Source: Rhyzopertha dominica (lineage: Eukaryota > Arthropoda > Insecta > Coleoptera > Bostrichidae). From it: a stretch of DNA of 64,000 nt. The first letter of the stretch is position 1; each line of letters begins with the position of its first letter. The notes below the pieces were generated by a model. The model was not told where the DNA came from. It ran no database searches and saw nothing but the letters and a program-made list of their open reading frames with translations. Made by a program: the position numbers and the translations under genes. Shown here one piece after another: positions 1 through 12,177 of the stretch. The stretch spans positions 44,611,092 to 44,675,091 of the forward strand of contig QCXZ01000138.1 of NCBI GenBank assembly GCA_025024175.1, read 5' to 3'.

Positions 1-2184
1 ATTAAAAATTTGAGTAATTTTAAATTTGCGTATCGTGCTTCAGTGATTATTTTAGTTTGCTCTGGGAAAGGTTTCTCTAGTGACGAAATGTAAACAACCA
101 GAAAAATAATTTGATGTGTCACAAAACCTGGCTGCATTTTGTAAGTTTTACCGAATATTCTAAAAATATTTCCCATTGGAACTAATCATTTTGCAGTTTT
201 CGCCATGTCAGACATCGAATGCACGCCCCCTGAAGTGGCTGAGGCCGCTTCAGAAGTTGTAAATAATTTAATCAAGTTTCCTTAATATTTGCCGCCGTGG
301 CTGCAAATGATTTTTGCTGCGTATATGCAGCAAAAGTGAGTGTCATTGTTGCTAAGATATAATTTGACACTTTGGCTCCTATGCTAGCTGCAGAAAATTG
401 CCACTTTAATGACGTTTGAAAAAAAAAGGATTTTACAGTAATCTTTGAACAGTTTGCCTGGGTTGGTTATTAAATCAGTCATTAAATTAATTTTTAGGCT
501 ACTACATTTCAGAGTACAACTTTATCCTACTCATCGGACGCGAGAAAGTGGTTCTTTACCTGCCTAGGCAGTAAAATACTTTACCTGACTAGTAACTAAG
601 CCAACGCTCATAAATGTCAAGGAAACAAGTTATCGTAATGCAAATGTTACAACTAAACTATTCCTCAGTTTGTTGAAAGTGATGCTCCATTTTGGGATAC
701 ATTGCTGGTTACATATATAAACGATGTAACAGGCTAGCGCCAGTGAATATAATAACAGAAAAAGATGGCTGACCTATGTTTCAAGAAATAATAAAAAATA
801 GAGCTCTTCGTCGTCTTAAAGGTAGTAGGTCCCAAGTACACAAAACGTAAAAGTCAGGTTTTCCTGTACATGTTTAGATACCTTCATAACAGCTTCGAGC
901 AACCCCAGTCTCCATACTTCCCAGGGTAACTCGATTAAAAACTATCTACGAATATGTTTCGATGTTTTGCAAATTGTGTTACCTGCAGTTGTCGCCAGAC
1001 AAGGCGTGATAACATCATTAACAAACCGCCACCATTAGCAAAACCAAGAAGAGGGATAAAAACATTACTGTTCCTAAAAGCCTGTATATGCGCCGTTCAC
1101 AGGTGTTCGTTTTCGAATTGTGGTTTTGGATGTCTTAAGTGCATGAAGGTTTTAGTTGGAGTCGACACTAATTGTGTTTGCTTAAATAAGAATTGAAGTG
1201 AAGTGGTTTGAAATCGATATAAAATCTAACCACAATTCACAAACCCGATCCACGTAGTTTAATACAGTTACAAACTTGTTTCTTTTTTATCTAGTAGCAA
1301 GAGCAGATTTGTACTAATTTAAAAACAAACAATATTACGATTTTCTGTTGTTTGATTATAATTGAACTACATATAAAAAATCCTTATCGTAATAATTTAG
1401 AAAATCTGAATACATATATCTGCGGTTAAAGTGCCGTCTTCTGTAGGAGCAAAGTAACTGTCTTCCTGAAATCTTTAATATTAATTTGGCTATTGGTAAC
1501 AACTGCACATTAAGAAACGTATTAGGCAACACCCTGGATGAAGAAGACATGTTAAACAAATCCTGACAACATGCATTTTTATGTATGTCGGTTCTTGCCC
1601 GTTCGCAAAAGGTGCCGTGGGGGGCTGCTGTCAAATTGAAGTATGCAGGTGCACGCCAATTTGTCAGGCTACAGGTAACTTTCTTTAGGAAGTAGATCCC
1701 ATAATGGCAGCTAGGTGGCTTTGCCATCGTGTCAGTGTGATGCTGACAGATGGCATTGCCATCTAAATTCTTACCGAGATAAAATTATTGAAATTCATAA
1801 ATTTTGGGAAGATTCTATGCATTATTCATGCATACAGGACAGGAAATAATCGATTACATCAATTTGCCGCCTCTCAGAAAAGTGATGTATACTTGTCATC
1901 TGTCGATTTTTGAATTATTTGATATATTTTATTATGAGGAAACGCCTGGGAGTGTGTATTTTCAACATATTCTGTAGTGTTTTGTGGGATAATTAACTTT
2001 AAGGTTGTAGAAAGCTCATATTTCGGAGCTGTGGGGTGACATTGACCTACAACCTTCACTACTATCGCCGTGCATATTGTAGCTTGGCAGTAGTTACAAA
2101 AAGGCGGAACAAAAAATCAGATGCCAACGCCGCCCGCGTTGTATTAATTATTTATAGAAGCGCTGCAGAATGTAAATTCGTAAA
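1..2184. other. AT-rich DNA without recognised gene
   Basis: No recognisable protein domain, RNA gene or repeat is visible here. The longest open frames (954-1196 plus, 1356-1727 minus) have no familiar motif and no neighbouring coding signal, so they are read as chance frames in non-coding DNA. Confidence 0.5.
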
Positions 2185-2395
2185 TTTTAATTTTGAAACT
2201 ATTTCGTTTAAAACTGGTTTTATCGCTAACAATACCGTCAAAAATCTTTTAGGAACCCCCAAGTATAAGAAAAAAACAAATCAACCATTTATGAAATACA
2301 ACGCAGTAGCTGTAATTTTAAATACGAGTAAGTATATCGGTCAGACCAGGCGATCTATTTAGGAGTTAGATTTAAAGAGCATATATGATACATAT
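2185..2395 (+). pseudogene. Penelope-like element relic, GIY-YIG endonuclease part
   Basis: A frame ending at 2362 contains the block NNTVKNLLG followed about 30 residues later by KYIGQTRRSI. This is the arrangement that opens the GIY-YIG endonuclease domain at the C-terminus of Penelope-like retroelement proteins, with YIG as the second half of the family motif. A stop at 2360-2362 and a shift to the next frame follow, after which GVRFKEHI (the conserved helix with R and E) can be read at about 2362-2388. The reverse transcriptase is absent, so this is a decayed 5'-truncated piece. Family recognition is from motif memory, not a search. Confidence 0.6.
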
Positions 2396-3520
2396 AGCAA
2401 GAGCACACGTTACAGTTTTATTTCAGTAAAGGACTGCAAAAAATTCAGCTATAAGGTCGGGTGATCTTGCTGGGCAATTTACAGGCACACCACGATTCAT
2501 CTGTCTAAAAAGCAATGATTTAAAAATGGCTTTGTATGTGTCTGGAGTGGCACCATTATGTAGCATCCGTTCATTAGAAAATCATCTTATTCGCCTTGTA
2601 AAAATATCAGGTGCTTTTGACCATTCAGATGATCACAAAAGAGGAAAGGCAGCATAAGATTACTCCCCGAAATAGCTGCTCAAACATTTATTCATTAATC
2701 AATGATGTTGTTTGGTAGGATGATAGGAATTTTCATTGGTATAGCAACGAAAATTGTATCTTATAAGAAACATATTTTCCACTGAATACTCAATTTCTCT
2801 AATTCCTGTACCACTGCAGCCAAAAACTCCACCGGGATCACAGAGTATGCGACTAACCCGTTGTGACGTGGAAATTTTCGACCTTATTAACGCGGGGCAA
2901 ATTCATAATGTGTTGCGACCGTACGGCAGAACGTGGAATATAATGCAGGATGTTGTTAGTCAGTAGTAATTTGATTCACCTAACCGTTGTCAACTGGAAT
3001 GGGGCACTTGACGATACGTGACGTCGCTAATTCGATCAGCTTAAGGGATGGAATGGACGGAGACGCCAGTCGCCACAGACACATCCTCTCGCATCACATC
3101 CATAATGCATACGTACACCTAGGGGTCGTATCCGCGGGCAACTTGGTCGAATGGACACATGCGGTAGGAAGGGTAACCGTCTGGTGACATTTGACGTTGC
3201 TTGCTTACATAAACTTGTTCTGCACTTTCTAGCTATCTTGCGGTGTTTGATCCGATAGTTATATATCTTTAGGTATATTTGTTGACTGATGTGTTCCATA
3301 TTTTACATCTATCATAATTCTAGGCCGTTCATAATAACTGGCCGGCATGTACCGTTATCTCTCTCGACGCCTACGTCACAAAATAGGTCCGCTTCGTACA
3401 GAATTTCCATATATTGCTAAAGACCGCTCACTGAGCGCTGTTCTATACTTAAAGGTATTTAATAAATCACATCAAAGCTTACTGCAATATCTATTTGCTT
3501 TATAATCTGTATCACAATAA
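2396..3520. other. non-coding stretch with a GC-richer block at 2790-3190
   Basis: Mostly AT-rich, with a more GC-balanced section at about 2790-3190 that contains short open frames on both strands (for example 2754-2966 and 2987-3187 plus). None resembles a known protein. The block is compositionally similar to the GC-rich blocks further along, but no second copy is present here to test conservation. Confidence 0.4.
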
Positions 3521-4612
3521 ATGAAAACGTCGTCGCGGTGGTGTGCCTCAGGGATCAGTTTTCGGTCCTCTTGTTTATTTAATCTATACATCTGATATTT
3601 TCGCTACAGCTCAGTTTTCAAATATTGTTGGCTATGCAGATGATACGCTGCTGTGCGTTTCTTTTAAGTTACAAGATATAGCTAGTGCACGCGTGAGATT
3701 CGCCGAGGACCACAACCTCAAACGTAATGCTGGTAAGTGCAAGGTTATACGCTTTGCGCCTTCTAGGATATCACATTTAGCCAAATCACAATTGCTTCTT
3801 GATATCGACGGCCATCCAATCGAAATATGCAGGGAGGCTAGGAATCTGGGTTTGGTTTTCGACGAGAATCTTCGATTTGAGAGTCACGTTTCATTACTCT
3901 TAAAAATGTTATTTTGCACTCAAGTTGTTATACACCAACGTCAGTTTAATTAACTTTAAGATTCGTAAAAAACTTGTAGAAACTCTAGTATTACCTTTGC
4001 TGAACTATGGCTTGGTGCCTATTTTCCTTTTTTAACTTTAAGAATGCAACATCGCATACAGTTAGTGCAAAATACTTCTTGTCGATTTGTGTTCCGCTTG
4101 AAAAAGTTTGACCACATTTCCGCTAACATTAATGAACTGAAGTAGTTGAAAACACCCAGTATTTATAAATTACAACTACTCGTTCTAGTACATAAGGTGC
4201 TTATTACTGAGTCTCCCTCATATTTAAAAGATAAACTAAGTTTTAGAAATAGCTTTCATCAGCTTTCATTGCGCTTTACGTCGTCGTCTCTGGATATGCC
4301 TAAATTCCATACCTCAATGTTTTTCAGATGCTTTACTTACAGTGCCGTTACGTCATATAATCGTTTGTGTAAAAACTTAATGTATCACACTGTGGACAGA
4401 TTTCGTCAAGCTATGAAACAACTGCTTTTTGATTTGAAGTAAGCTGTTATGTTGTTCCCTTTGTTATGTTTTGCATTTTATTTTGTAATTTAGTTTAAGT
4501 GAATACACAGGTGCATTTGGTTAAGTAGAATAGCTAAGCTAGACTTCGCCTATGTATCTTGTTACTTTCAATAAAGCCCTTATTAAATTGAATTAAATTA
4601 AATTAAATTATT
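3521..4612 (+). mobile_element. 5'-truncated LINE with 3' tail
   Basis: Plus-strand frames read the second half of a non-LTR retrotransposon ORF2. The reverse transcriptase has GVPQGSVFGP at about 3538-3567, the catalytic YADD at about 3633-3644, a KCKVIRFAPSR block, and NLGLVFDENLRF near 3841-3876. After a frameshift at about 3950 and a stop at 4145, the C-terminal region follows (4146-4442), with the usual pattern of a lysine-poor leucine-rich stretch and a YN near the end. A 3' UTR then runs into an (AATTA)n-type tail at about 4583-4612. The 5' end is truncated in the RT domain, as is usual for LINEs. CR1/Jockey group is likely. The element is dead. Confidence 0.8.
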
Positions 4613-5360
4613 GAAAATGACGAATTTAGGACACGTTGGTAGACATCAAAAGATAAAAAAGTCGCTAATCTATCAAGTGTTTAAATTTTTCTTATATTCT
4701 TTCTTAAAGTGTGGAACATTGAGCAACCGCTAGCTTTACAAGTCAATATAAATCATGTGAGTAATGAATAGGTAACTAAAATGTAGGTACATGCCAAAAT
4801 GCCACGTTTCCAGAGTGTTTAAATTTCTTAATTTTATAATTCCTTTAGTAGCATTAATATAATTTAAAATAAGAAGTCCGTATATAGTTTTGGTCTTTAT
4901 GTTGAGACGAATCCCGAAGCTAAATTTTATTTCACTTGAAATTCTATTGAAGAAAAAAAAAATTTAAGGGCGTAAGAAGCATTGTGGTACCTATATCCGT
5001 ACAGTCGAAAGTAAAACTGTTGAGATACTTTTATAAATATCCACGTCTTTTCTAAGTAACTATCTTTTTTTAAATATCAGCATTTATGCATTTCTTTTTC
5101 ATAACTTAACGGCTGAACGGATCAGGATCGTTGGATATGTCCCGGCCTATCAATGATTAACATATATTTATTTCTTTGCCTTCGAAACATAAGAAATGAA
5201 ATTAAATACATCACCACGATGATAGTTTTGTTTAATTTTATTTGTCTGTTACATTATCTACGTTGATCCAATAATATATTTATATACCATAATACGTACT
5301 GTTATGTGCTTCCAAATTAAACAGCGGATGGACTGGATATGGTTGGATTTATTTTATTTG
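4613..5360. other. AT-rich DNA, nothing recognised
   Basis: No coding frame of note, no structured RNA and no repeat that I can identify. Homopolymer A and T runs are common. Confidence 0.45.
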
Positions 5361-6401
5361 AGGGTTTGGGCTTTGTTCCCGGGAAACCAAGCTCGAGAAA
5401 AGTCGAGAACTCGAGAAATCATGTACCTATTCTACCTACATAGAAATTATATCGCCGTTTGTTGTGTTGCGTGTCGTTGGTGTGGGGGTGTCGGGAGTGG
5501 TAGAAGAAGTAAGCCCATCAGAACCTGAACCCGAAAGCTTCGAAATTCAATTAGAAAAAGCATTTAAAGGCATTTCAACAAATGAGGAGGCAAGTGCAGT
5601 GGCACTGTCAAAATCTATAGTAAAGAAAAAGTTCTTACTGTTTGCACAGACTGGGAAGAGGTCACCAAATTTAGAATCGATGTACAAAGCATTGCTTTCA
5701 GTTAAGCTTACTTCAGCTGAAAATGAAAGAGTGTTTTCAACTTTAGGAAATATAGTAGATAAAATAAGAAACCGGCTGTCTGACAAAGCTATAAATGCTT
5801 TAGTTTTTCGAAAGGCATATTTTATCAGACAGAGTAAGCTGACCTAATTGTTATGTATCTGTATGTCTGTATGTTCAGCTCCTCAGCATGAGATGTTCCA
5901 CTGATCTTGCAAAGTTTTCATTTGTTCTTATTCTAATTAACATGCCATAAATGGTGCTGTGATTGTAATTTAATTATAATTTACATTTATTTTCTACCTG
6001 AATTTAAGAGATTAACGTTTTCTTGCATGTTTTTCTTTGTTTTATAGAAGCTATTTCTTTACAAGTTTTAAGTTGACTTTTTTTTTTCTAAATAACCAGC
6101 CAAAAATGGTGCTGTCATTATAAGTATGAGTCTGAATAGTATTACTTATAAAAAAAGAAAAGTTAATTAGCTTATTCATAAGATTAATGATTTTGAATAT
6201 AATCAATAAAAGTTTTATAATTAATTTGATACTCTTATTTGAGAGGAAAACCACTGAATTTGTTGACGTTATTGGAACCAAATAATATGAGAAAACGTTC
6301 GTAAATGTAAATTTCTCGACAACCCGAGAAGCCTCGAGAAATTAGCCTCGAGAATTCTCGAGACCCGAGAAATTGAAAAGCTCGAGAAATCATGAACCCT
6401 A
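5361..6401 (+). mobile_element. hAT transposon relic with CTCGAGAA-rich ends
   Basis: The segment encloses a hAT transposase tail (5464-5847). Its edges carry clusters of the palindromic motif TTCTCGAGAA or its halves: about 5391-5416 on the left and 6315-6390 on the right. AGGGTTTGGG begins at 5361, and the right edge read on the minus strand from 6401 begins TAGGGTTCATG, a plausible short hAT-type terminal inverted repeat. No 8-bp target duplication is visible, so the exact borders are inferred. Subterminal repeats of this kind are known in hAT elements. Confidence 0.5.
5464..5847 (+). pseudogene. hAT transposase C-terminal dimerisation domain
   Basis: The frame ends with the signature of the hAT C-terminal dimerisation region: LTSAENERVFSTLGNIV, then RNRLSDKAINALVF. 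In active hAT transposases this region follows the RNase H-like catalytic core and supports oligomerisation. Here only about 127 codons remain, about a fifth of a normal 600-700 residue protein. The zinc finger and DDE core are missing. No ATG is convincing at the 5' end, so the frame is taken from the first usable codon after a stop. It could be a last exon or a truncated non-autonomous copy. The frame is uninterrupted, which suggests a fairly young relic. Confidence 0.75.
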
Positions 6402-8196
6402 AACGGTACCTATCTATTTTATTTACTCATCTGTCATCTATCCGAATAAAACACGGTTACTTTAAAGCAACCTCTATGATGTTCATTGACAAAGGCATGA
6501 TGATATTAGATGTGAATAAAATTGAGAGAATTACTGAGTCCCAGATGTAGAGCTTCAAAATTTGAAAGTATCCTTACATTTTGGAGTTCGCTATATTTCC
6601 CATAATTTTCTTGAACAAATTGGGTAAGCTGGTTAAATAATTGAAGAATAAGTAACATTTTCGGTACTTCTTGGTTAATGTTGAAAAGGTTAACTTCACA
6701 TCGAAAATCACCGTAAGATAACGAACACGAGAAAATTTACTAAACGGTAGTTATACTACCTACTGTAGAGGGGTATTTAGAATAAAAATAATTAATCGTA
6801 ATTTAAAAAAAACACTTTCTTTTCGTGTTAACAACAGGCACCGCATTCTTCCCTAACCTGACCTAACACGGTCATCAACCTAAAAAAACCCCTGCAAATT
6901 GAATCAATACTTCCACATCCAATTGTCAAAATGACATTTACGTTTTTATTTTTTAACACTATATCAGGTTTTGAGCATTTATTCATTTATTCTATCTACA
7001 CATTTTTTAAGACAAACGGTTCTCGTGATATTAGCAAAAATACATAAATGTTTAAAAATCGGTTTTTCCAAAATAACTCGAGAGTGATTTTCGTTCAGAA
7101 ATTTGATTTTCTGTATAATACCAAAATTCTGGAATTATTTCGAAAAAGTCAAAATTTTGGATAAATTTCTAAGACACTTTTTGTGAGAAATTTTATTTCC
7201 TATCTGATGGTAGTTTCATTTTTTGAATATATTAAGTATTTTCGGAGATGTTTAGGAAAAACTGATTTCTTTAAGTGACGCTTTTTTGCTTACATTTTCA
7301 AAACAGTTTGCTGCACTAAAAATTCATAAGGACGAATAATACTTGCTGTTATACTACTAATCACATACTAAAACAAAAAAATAAAAATTTGCAAAAAGGG
7401 TAGTTACCCCATAATTTTACCCCCTTCTCGATATCCTACTTACCCCAAAAACAATAGGTCGCTTTGGGTAGTAGAGATTCATATGTATGCCAAAATTCAA
7501 GTTCATATATTAAGTCTTTCGAAAATTATCGCATCCACAAACAAAACCACAGACACACAGACAAAAAATTTTTTTGCTCAATGTTTTTTTACGTTTTTGG
7601 TCATTTTAAAGCGATCCGTTGGATGTGGAAGTAAAATAACTAAAAGTCACTATGAAAAGAGCGCAAATTCAAATTTTTAAATGTTTGGCAGCACAATACA
7701 GAATTATCAATAGGAGTATATTATCAATATTAGGAGACATTAAGTAGGTCGGTAATGAACATGTGGAATAGCAGAGAACATAGATTCGAACTCAGAGGCA
7801 TATAATGAGTCACTAATACCTCGTTTTATAAAGATACTATTCAAATTTAAAATTAAATTTAAATATTGTACACCCTAATAATTGATGAGTAGATTTTTAA
7901 TGCTAGTGTAACATTCGCAAATGCTAAAGAACAAACTTACGCCCAGCATCTTTTCATGTTAACTTCTGCTACTCCAACCCCATACACGAAAAGGTATTCG
8001 TCTTAAAGTTAGTCTACAGCAACAAACTTTGCTAAAATGCCTGCGAAAGCAATTTTTTCATGTCGTTATTACCCCCAAACCACCACGTTAAACGGAGTTC
8101 ACTGAAGTTCGGTACATAATAGCAATTTATAGAAATTGCCAGTTGGGCCGTAAAATACGCCTTTTTAATTGGTTGACTGAGAATGAGTCTCAGTGG
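6402..8196. other. AT-rich DNA, nothing recognised
   Basis: No gene or clear element. There are short T and A runs throughout, a CCTAACCTGACCTAAC-like stretch near 6853-6870 and a CACAGACACACAGAC stretch near 7549. Neither is long enough to call a satellite. Sequence shared with contig 2 begins at 8197. Confidence 0.45.
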
Positions 8197-8500
8197 ATTA
8201 GGGTTGAACAAGAAGATACGACTTTAATAAAAATTACTCACTGTGCGTTGAAAAAGTTGCCTTAAATCTAATGACGGATGAATATTACAGGGTGGGATTA
8301 AAATACTGTTCCAACAGATTAAATAGCTATAGTTGTCGTGTTATATATTTAGTTTTCTATACTTATACAACAAATTAAGTTATGGAAAGTGCTTATTGTG
8401 GTTACTACCCCTTCAACATATCTCGAAAAGTACTAGAAATAGATAAATGTGTGTTTTATTGTTGAAGCAGACAAAATTCAAGCAGGAAACATTCGCTTTG

Positions 8501-8566
8501 GCCGAAAATCGAACTTGGGTCTTTGGAATGGCGCTTCAACGTGTATACCATTACACTATCAAGGCC
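8501..8566 (-). repeat. tRNA-like sequence, probable SINE head or tRNA pseudogene
   Basis: Read on the minus strand it starts GGCCTTGATAGTGTAATGG, which contains a good polymerase III A box (TAGTGTAATGG). About 30 bases later AGTTCGATTTTCGG resembles a B box (GTTCGANTC). Spacing and length are tRNA-like, but the acceptor arms do not pair convincingly, so a functional tRNA is not claimed. The second version lies at 22887-22952. Confidence 0.45.
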
Positions 8567-8606
8567 TAAGTGACAATCGCCAAAGCTTGTATTTCAGTGA
8601 TCTAAA

Positions 8607-10130
8607 TTAATAGTCTACTAGCGCGCTATGTAGCTCATTTGTAGTTGAATCTGCGAAGGCTCTGTGTGTAAGGTTACGAATTACTGAAAGCTTATACTTC
8701 ATTTCATGTTTCGAAGGATAATTGAGAACCCTGCCAGAATCCAGAATTCCTTCGATTGTTCTGTGTACTGTAACATCTAACAAGGGTATGAAACCGATGG
8801 TCTCCCTTTCTAATGGGAATTGTAGGTTAGGGTAGAATCCGTTGAAGCAGTGAAGTAGTATTTTTCCTTTGTCTTTAGGTATTGCCAGTTTGGTATCGTC
8901 CACATACACTTTTATAAACAGAATGTTAAATGGAACCCTTACTATAACATTTTTTATTAGATAGTTTATAACTATAATTCGTTCCAATCCGGGAACCATT
9001 TATCTGTGGGTAATGTGGGTAATGTTTATTATTAAACGTGAAATAACTGATGGAAAAGTATAGTTTAAGCAATACTTATATTGTCTTAAAGTCAAATAAT
9101 GTATAAGTTAAACCTGAAATCTTTTTTATGATCTCAAGAACCAGGTCTTTTGGGATCTTGGCGCACAAAGATGTAACGTCCAGTGATACAAGCTTGTAAT
9201 TCGTGGGTATTGTAGACCATCTCACGAGGTCAACAAATTCAAACGAATTTTTTGTTATTATCAAATGTGGTAGTATACGGCGACAGGATGCCATGTATAA
9301 GCTACGAAATTTTGTAACATGGTCAGCCAATGCAACAAACTGTGGGTCTAAATGCAATATTCTTTTTGTGTGTCTTCCTTAGACCATATATTCTTGGAGC
9401 CATTGCGTTGAGGGTAATCAGTCTCTCTTGTTCATCGTCGGATATAAAGCCTTTTTCTTGGAGACTCTTGACCACTTTTTTGACTTTTGGTTGGAATTTT
9501 TTGAGGGGTTTTTATCTATACGTTTGTACGTGTTTGTATCATTTAGCAATTCTTCCATTATTGCTTGGTATTCTTTTTTGTTCATAAATGCTGTTGAATT
9601 GCTCTTGTCCTAACGAGTGATTATAATTTCGGGATTTTCCTTCAGGAGGTTCCTAGTTGCTTTGATGTCTCTCATAAGGTTTTTTGTATGGTTGTGGATC
9701 TCTGGAGTTGATTTTGCCAAATGAACCGTATACTATACTAGTTGCCTTAAATCCAACAGAATTTTTTTCTTCTTCGCTAGATGCTAAGTTGCCAATTGCA
9801 TACTCTAGATCCTTAATTATTGGTACTATTGGACTGTGGTGTGCTGAACTTTGGATGAAGTGCTAATGTCCTCATCACTTCCTCTGGGATGTTTGTATTG
9901 ATGTAACCGTGGACCGCTCCGACACATCCTACAATATTCGGTTGTTGTTTTCTCTTCAGATGGTCTATATTTCTCGCTCTGATGTGTTCTCTATAGTGTT
10001 GAAATTTCTTGTGGCAAAACGTATTCAATCGTTCGAAGTCTTCCCTTATAAGATGTTCTGCCACCTCATTTTCCAGTTTTTCATTTTCTTTTTCTAGTTT
10101 GTTTAGCTTTCAAATAGTTATTTTTATTTC
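8607..10130 (-). pseudogene. Penelope-like element reverse transcriptase, broken
   Basis: Read from right to left, the minus strand gives a Penelope-like ORF in pieces. A lysine/glutamate-rich N-terminal helix region and HLIREDFERLNTFCHKKF lie near 10130-9990. An RT finger region follows with frameshifts (9830-9360), including a PRIYGLRKTHK block. YKLVSLDVTSL is at about 9180-9210. The last fragment (8999-8607) has the catalytic VYVDDT, then PLLDVTV, then a SGRVLNYPSKHEMKYK block. These are family hallmarks in the correct order. The C-terminal GIY-YIG domain is missing, and several stops and frameshifts separate the pieces. Open frames on the opposite strand between 9330 and 10097 are shadows. 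Confidence 0.85.
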
Positions 10131-10549
10131 TGCTTGCACCACTGTTAGGCATTTCATGCTCTGTGCTATATGATTTGGTAAAAATTCCAATTATCTGTTT
10201 GTTAGCAAAAAAATTATTCTTTTAATTAATGAAACTAATATTTTCATATTGTTTGACCAGTTCTTTGCAACTGCAGTGGCTTCTGTACCATATAATTAAA
10301 AAAAAATTCCTCCCGCCTGGTTTAATCTCTGTAGTCTAACGTCCATAACAGCTAAAAATATTAGCGAAACATTGGTCCAGACATCACGTTTGGTTTTCTT
10401 TGTTCTTATCGCGTCTCAACAACGAAGTAATTAATTATATTAGTGAGCTACGGGTTGCCATCGTTTCCCTTACTGAAACCTGTAAATAGAGCTCTCGTGT
10501 ATAAACGATTTCTTTCCTTCTGCACATTTCGTACTTTCCCATCAATCCG
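10131..10549. other. AT-rich flank of Penelope relic
   Basis: Probably 5' untranslated or terminal-repeat sequence of the adjoining minus-strand Penelope relic, since no separate gene is seen. A short CTAA/TTAG stem followed by CGAAACATT occurs near 10350-10370 on the plus strand, but it is too weak to call a ribozyme. Confidence 0.35.
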
Positions 10550-11100
10550 CGGCTTCCGAACTTTCATTGTCAGACACTTCAGGCATGATGACATCAAACA
10601 TCTCCGTCATCCCGAGGCCCATCCCAGATTTCGCTCGGTCACCTTTTCCCATCCGATGAATAAAATTGCAGTTAACGCGTGCGAGAATGACCGTGGGGCC
10701 CATAATAGTGAGTGACGACGACGGGCGCCATTGCGTGTCCCGATATTAGGAAGGTCCTTCGCCGGTAACGAGGACGGGTAGCCGATTCCGGACCGACAGA
10801 TGCTCCTCACTGATGTGATACGATGAGGAGTTATAAGATGGCCCGGACGCCCGCCGGAATTTCTATGTGCACGCGCTCCCCCGGGACGGGGCTTCAAATT
10901 CGCACGTGACACCGACGTATGTCTAAATTGGCGCCATTTATAAGCTTTGCATGTTTGGATTCTACGGTTGCCGTTTTGAGATATATGCGCGAGAAGGTCG
11001 GGGCAATTACGGGAGAACGGGGTGTCGGTGCGAGGATTTGTTGACGGCATCTGCGGGTGCGGGTGGATGAACAACTTCGCGTTCAGGATGGGGAGGATGA
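10550..11100. other. GC-rich conserved block
   Basis: This half-kilobase is clearly richer in G and C than its surroundings and holds long open frames on both strands (for example 10607-11074 minus). No known domain is recognisable and the frames shift between the two versions of the block (24935-25495), so coding is unlikely. The text includes GGGCCCATAATAG and GGCGCCATTTATAAG, which resemble homeodomain-type AT cores in GC context. A regulatory element is inferred. Confidence 0.4.
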
Positions 11101-11480
11101 CGATACAAAAGGCGTTTAGCTAAACAACGAGAACACGTACGCAAATAATTTGAATGATCGCACTAGTATAGGGCAGTGTTCGGCAAACCTATTAGTCACC
11201 AAAGTCAAATATCAACAGTATAACAATTTTGAAACTTAAAGTATGAGATGCATGTTGAGCCACACGTCATAAATTTAAGACGTATGGTTCAAATAAATCG
11301 AATGTCATAGTCAGATTTATTAAGAGAGGTGTTACAAATTATACATGATGTATGTTGCTGGCGGCACATTTGTAAGGGTCAAGCTCTGGATATTATAATC
11401 CACAATTTTGATCTTTAAACCGTTCTAATTCTTAAGCTGTTTCAGTAACACATATAATTAACTGCTGTGTCCTGCAAAAT
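11101..11480. other. non-coding spacer
   Basis: No recognised gene. It joins the GC-rich block to the LINE beginning near 11481. Confidence 0.4.
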
Positions 11481-12177
11481 TACTTCCAGATCAGTTGAAA
11501 ATTGCCTATATGGTGCTACTGCCAAAATCTACCAATATAACCGGCTTAAAAGATCTAAGACCGATAAGTATTTTTCTCGGTATGTCAAAACTATCGGAAT
11601 CTGATGAATTCTCAGTTGCGAGGGTACTTGTTGGCTCATCAGTCTGGTTTTAGGCAAAATTATAACTGTAGAACAGCACTAATTCATATTACGGACGAAA
11701 TCATGCACGCTACTGATAATGGCTTGCTCATGGCATTGGTATTGTTGGACTACAGAAAGGCATTTGATTCTATTAACCATGATTATATTGAACTTTGTTG
11801 ATTTAAGCAGGAACGCCGTTCCTGCGTTGCGGAGTACCCCAGGGTTCCATTTTGGGACCGCTCCTGTTTACACTATTCACTTGTACCTTGCATAGTTCTA
11901 TAAAACATTGTAATAACGCGGATGATACGCATCTGTATTATCCATTTAAGGATAGCGTTGTTGACATTCATTTACAGGAGCGCTACTTATCACCGCTTGT
12001 CAGTAAACGCTAAAAAGACCGTTGTGCTTTTGTTAGGTAATAAAAATAGGCGTGAAACTATAGAACATCATGTAAAGCTTTGGCTAAACAATGATGAGCT
12101 GTTTATCTTCGATTACGCACGCAATTTGGGTCTTGTTTTCGACAACTCATTTAGATTTAGACAACATGTTATCGGGT
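11481..12177 (+). pseudogene. LINE reverse transcriptase, 5' part (interrupted)
   Basis: Plus-strand fragments of a non-LTR reverse transcriptase appear in the expected order. They are LKDLRPISIF near 11545-11575, QSGFRQNYNC and LLDYRKAFDSINHD in 11604-11801, GVPQGSILGPLLF at about 11830-11868, a degenerate ADDTHLYY near 11920, and ARNLGLVFDNSFRFRQHV just before 12166. Frameshifts and stops separate the blocks. The last block matches the LINE at 3521-4612 in pattern, so both are probably one family. The ORF is cut at 12177 by a Penelope fragment and resumes at 12552. Confidence 0.8.

Noticed and set aside
6850..6872. CCTAACCTGACCTAAC as telomeric or satellite repeat
   Set aside because: Only two imperfect units, far too short for either.
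9330..10097. Several plus-strand open frames of 60-85 codons
   Set aside because: They are antisense shadows of the minus-strand Penelope reverse transcriptase and have no motif of their own.
10340..10372. Hammerhead-like CTAA/TTAG stem with CGAAACATT
   Set aside because: Wrong strand for the adjoining Penelope relic and no CUGANGA core.
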